Positions 14,528 to 16,985 of a stretch of 16,985 bases of DNA are shown piece by piece. The DNA lies in NCBI GenBank assembly GCA_007126835.1, contig SLAO01000187.1:1-16985 (forward strand), read 5' to 3'. The notes beneath the pieces were generated by a model that ran no database searches, was not told the origin of the DNA, and saw nothing but the letters and a program-made list of their open reading frames with translations. This DNA is from Nitriliruptorales bacterium (GTDB lineage: Bacteria > Actinomycetota > Nitriliruptoria > Euzebyales > Egibacteraceae). The position numbers and the translations under genes are program-made. How positions within the stretch are numbered: position 1 is the first letter of the stretch; each line of letters opens with the position of its first letter.

Positions 14528-15448
14528 ATGTCTGAGCTCATCGTCGAGGCTGAAGGGCTGACCAAGCGGTTCGGCGACCGCGTCGCCGTCGATGCGATCG
14601 ATGTCAAGATCGCCCAGGGGGAGGCGTTCGGCTTCCTCGGCCCCAACGGCGCGGGTAAGTCGTCCACGATGCGCATGATCGGGGCAGTCTCGCCGCCGTC
14701 CGCTGGCACTCTGCGGGTGCTGGGCATGGATCCCGTTCGCCAGGGCGTCGACGTGCGCGCCCGCCTTGGCGTCGTCCCCCAGGAGGACAACCTCGACCGC
14801 GAGCTGACCGTCGAGGAGAACCTGCTCATCTACGGGCGCTACTTCGGGCTGTCACGGCGCGAGCTGCGCCCCCGCATCACCGAACTGCTCGAGTTCGCCG
14901 AGCTGACCGAGCGCCGGCGCGACAAGACCGAGACCCTGTCAGGGGGGATGAAACGCCGTCTGACCATCGCCCGGGCCCTGGTCAACCGCCCGGAGATCGT
15001 CCTGCTCGACGAGCCGACCACCGGCCTGGACCCGCAGGCGCGACACATCCTGTGGGACCGCCTCCGGCGGCTCAAACGCCGTGGCGCGTCGTTGATCCTG
15101 ACGACCCACTACATGGACGAGGCCGAGCAGCTGTGCGACCGGCTCGTGGTCATGGACGAGGCGAAGATCGTGGCCGAGGGGTCCCCCGCCGACCTGATCG
15201 CCGCCCACGCCTCCCGGGAGGTCGTGGAGCTTCACGTGGCCGAGGACGAGCTCGACCTCGCCCTCCTCGACGGCGTGGCCGACCGCATCGAGGTGCTCCC
15301 CGACCGGGTCCTGTGCTACACCGGCGACGGCGACGGCACCGCCGCGCTGCTGGCCGAACGCGGGCTCGCCCGCGCCGGCATCGTCGCGCGCCGCGCCAGT
15401 CTCGAAGACGTCTTCCTGCGCCTGACCGGCCGGACCCTGGTGGAATGA
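14528..15448 (+). CDS. ABC-2 type transporter ATPase (NodI/DrrA-like)
   Basis: A 306-residue ATP-binding subunit that powers an exporter from the cytoplasmic side. Walker A GPNGAGKS is at 38-45, the Q-loop is in VVPQEDN (82-88), signature LSGGMKRR is at 137-144, Walker B IVLLDEP at 157-163 and switch His194 in LTTHYMDEAE. The Q-loop context PQEDNLDRELTVEENLLIYGRYFG closely recalls NodI, and the C-terminal LEDVFLRLTGR is shared with the DrrA/NodI group. The start at 14528 is chosen because the sequence before it is not domain-like; there is no good ribosome binding site. Its stop overlaps the next gene by 4 bases (ATGA), so it is translationally coupled to its permeases. The substrate is unknown; drugs or lipid-like molecules are typical for this group. 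Confidence 0.94.
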   Translation: MSELIVEAEGLTKRFGDRVAVDAIDVKIAQGEAFGFLGPNGAGKSSTMRMIGAVSPPSAGTLRVLGMDPVRQGVDVRARLGVVPQEDNLDRELTVEENLLIYGRYFGLSRRELRPRITELLEFAELTERRRDKTETLSGGMKRRLTIARALVNRPEIVLLDEPTTGLDPQARHILWDRLRRLKRRGASLILTTHYMDEAEQLCDRLVVMDEAKIVAEGSPADLIAAHASREVVELHVAEDELDLALLDGVADRIEVLPDRVLCYTGDGDGTAALLAERGLARAGIVARRASLEDVFLRLTGRTLVE

Positions 15449-16275
15449 CACCCCGCACCTCGAGCGAGACGTCCACCCGGGACCGAGCCGCTCCGCTCAG
15501 CGCAGGGTTCCCGGCCGTCCGAGTGCTCGAAGCTCGGCTGCTGGCGGCCCGGCGGACGCTGCGCAGCGCAGTGACCAGCGCGTTGCTCAACCCGCTGCTG
15601 TACCTGCTGGCCATGGGGCTTGGCATCGGGGCGGTCGCCGACCCGTCGGCAGCCGCGGACCTGCCCGGCGGCTCCTACCTGGCCTTCCTCGCCCCGGGGC
15701 TGCTCGTGGCCTCGGCGATGCAGCTGGCCGCGTCCGAATCGCTGTGGCCGCTGATGGTGGGCCTGGAGTGGAACCGCACCTACCACGCGGTGGTCGCCAC
15801 GCCGCTTCGCCCGGTCGACCTGGTCCTGGGCAACCTGGCCTTCGTGCTCGTGCGCGCCGCTCTGGCGGGGATGCTCATCGCGCTGGTCATCGTCGTTCTC
15901 GGCGCCGCACCGATTGGCGGTGCCCTGGCCGCCGTCGGCGTGGCGGTGCTGGTGGCCGGTGCGTTCGCCGCCCCGATTGCGGCGTTCACGGCGAAGGTGC
16001 GCAGCCACCCGGCCATGACCGCGCTGATGCGGTTCGGGATCGTGCCGCTGTTCTTGTTCAGCGGCACGTTCTTCCCGATCGAGAACCTGCCCGCGCCGCT
16101 CCAGGCGGTCGCGCCCGTGTCGCCGCTGTGGCACGGCGCGGAGCTGGCACGGCTCGCGGCGCTCGGCGCCCCCACCGCCTGGCACCCGGGTGCCCACACC
16201 GGGATCCTGGTCGGCCTGCTCGTGGGAGGCGCGGTCTTAGCGGAGCGACCGATCCGGGCGGTGCTGTGCCGATGA
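15445..16275 (+). CDS. ABC-2 type permease, first subunit (NodJ/DrrB-like)
   Basis: A 276-residue membrane protein forming half of the transport channel. After a polar N-terminus of about 30 residues come about six hydrophobic segments, including LNPLLYLLAMGLGIGAV near 49-65 and a last helix near the C-terminus. Family features are the YLAFLAPGLLVASAM block, the ATPLRPVDLVLG loop and FLFSGTFFPIENLP with SPLWHGAEL. The ATG at 15445 overlaps the ATPase stop, and its own stop overlaps the next permease start, both as ATGA. It is clearly paralogous to the following permease, so the two probably form a heterodimer with a pair of the upstream ATPase. Confidence 0.92.
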   Translation: MTPRTSSETSTRDRAAPLSAGFPAVRVLEARLLAARRTLRSAVTSALLNPLLYLLAMGLGIGAVADPSAAADLPGGSYLAFLAPGLLVASAMQLAASESLWPLMVGLEWNRTYHAVVATPLRPVDLVLGNLAFVLVRAALAGMLIALVIVVLGAAPIGGALAAVGVAVLVAGAFAAPIAAFTAKVRSHPAMTALMRFGIVPLFLFSGTFFPIENLPAPLQAVAPVSPLWHGAELARLAALGAPTAWHPGAHTGILVGLLVGGAVLAERPIRAVLCR

Positions 16276-16985
16276 CCCTGCTGCTGATGCGCACGCTGGG
16301 ACTCAGCGAAGGCGGCGGGAGCCGCTCGGGCGTCGTCGTCGAGCGCAACTGGCTGTTCTACCGCCGCTTCTGGTTCGTGATCCTGACCGGGTTCTTCGAG
16401 CCGGTGTTCTACCTGCTCGCCATCGGCGTCGGCCTCGGCGCCCTGGTGCCCGGCGTCATCGGCCCCGACGGGCACCCGGTGGCCTACGCGGCGTTCGTGG
16501 CCCCGGCGATGCTGGCCGCCAGCGCGATGAACGGCGCGGTGCTCGAGTCGACGACCAACACCTTCGTCAAGCTGCGCTTCTGGAAGGTCTACGACGGGAT
16601 GCTGGCCACGCCGCTGCGCCCGCTCGACATCGCTCTGGGCGAGATCGTGTTCAGTCAGATCCGGGGCCTGATGTACGCCACGGCGTTTCTGGTCATCGCC
16701 GCCGCGCTTGGCACCATCCCGTCGTGGTGGGGGCTGCTGGCCCTGCCCGCGGTCGTGCTGGTCGGCTTCGCGTTCTCCGCGGTGGGCACCGCGGCGGCGA
16801 CCTGGATCCGCGACTGGCAGGACAACGAGCTCGTCCAGGTCGTGGTGCTGCCGATGATGCTGCTGTCGGCGACGTTCTTCCCACTGGAGGTCTACCCCAG
16901 CGCGGTGCAGCCCGTGGTCATGCTCTCGCCGCTGTACCACGCCGTGGCGTTGCTGCGCGGGCTGACCCTGGGCGTGATGGACGCG
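16272..16985 (+). CDS. ABC-2 type permease, second subunit (NodJ/DrrB-like), 3' end cut
   Basis: Starts at the ATG overlapping the previous stop (ATGA) and runs open for 238 codons to the right edge, where it is truncated. Hydrophobic segments alternate with the same landmarks as the first permease: EPVFYLLAIGVGLGALV, AFVAPAMLAASAM, the MLATPLRPLDIALGE loop, then LSATFFPLEVYP and SPLYHAVALLRGL. The last is the usual end region of this family, so only some 15-40 residues are probably missing. The N-terminus has a short basic stretch (ERNWLFYRRF) typical of the cytoplasmic coupling part. Third gene of the export operon; the substrate is unknown. Confidence 0.9.
   Translation, partial: MTLLLMRTLGLSEGGGSRSGVVVERNWLFYRRFWFVILTGFFEPVFYLLAIGVGLGALVPGVIGPDGHPVAYAAFVAPAMLAASAMNGAVLESTTNTFVKLRFWKVYDGMLATPLRPLDIALGEIVFSQIRGLMYATAFLVIAAALGTIPSWWGLLALPAVVLVGFAFSAVGTAAATWIRDWQDNELVQVVVLPMMLLSATFFPLEVYPSAVQPVVMLSPLYHAVALLRGLTLGVMDA

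Overview
The window is GC-rich, densely coded DNA of an actinobacterial type. The best taxonomic marker is a Pup–Dop pair (prokaryotic ubiquitin-like protein plus its deamidase/depupylase), a system found mainly in Actinomycetota. Weak or GTG starts, ATGA overlaps and hairpin terminators without T-tracts fit the same group. I cannot name a genus. The unusual pup neighbourhood suggests something other than the well-studied mycobacterial or Streptomyces arrangement, but that is inference.

Layout, left to right. (1) Positions 3-2714, plus strand: a P2-like cation-transporting P-type ATPase, cut by the left edge. (2) Positions 2837-6142, plus strand: a two-gene unit of an ATP-grasp ligase and a CocE/NonD-type (S15) hydrolase, 18 bases apart. 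It is preceded by two strong hairpins that share an arm. (3) Positions 6410-10800, plus strand: two SpoIIE/RsbU-type PP2C phosphatases. The first also carries an RsbW-like ATPase/kinase domain and a GAF domain; the second carries two GAF domains. They look like sensors of a partner-switching (stress or general signalling) network whose STAS and sigma partners are not in the window. (4) Positions 10801-11321: a 520-base non-coding stretch with terminator-like hairpins and a tandem pair of 45-base hairpin repeats. (5) Positions 11322-12308, minus strand: an Xre-RES toxin-antitoxin module, with clustered inverted half-sites upstream that may be its operator. (6) Positions 12632-14378, minus strand: pup and dop, separated from the toxin-antitoxin module by a large palindromic hairpin. 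(7) Positions 14528-16985, plus strand and divergent from dop: a NodI/DrrA-like ABC ATPase and two paralogous ABC-2 permeases joined by ATGA overlaps, the last cut by the right edge.

Working together: the ABC genes form one translationally coupled export operon. The ATP-grasp and hydrolase genes probably act in one small pathway that makes or trims an amide or ester; the substrate is unknown. The antitoxin and toxin are a coupled pair. Pup is the protein tag and Dop activates and removes it, but the proteasome subunits, the ARC/Mpa ATPase and the PafA ligase are not next to them. No tRNA, rRNA, CRISPR array or insertion sequence was seen.
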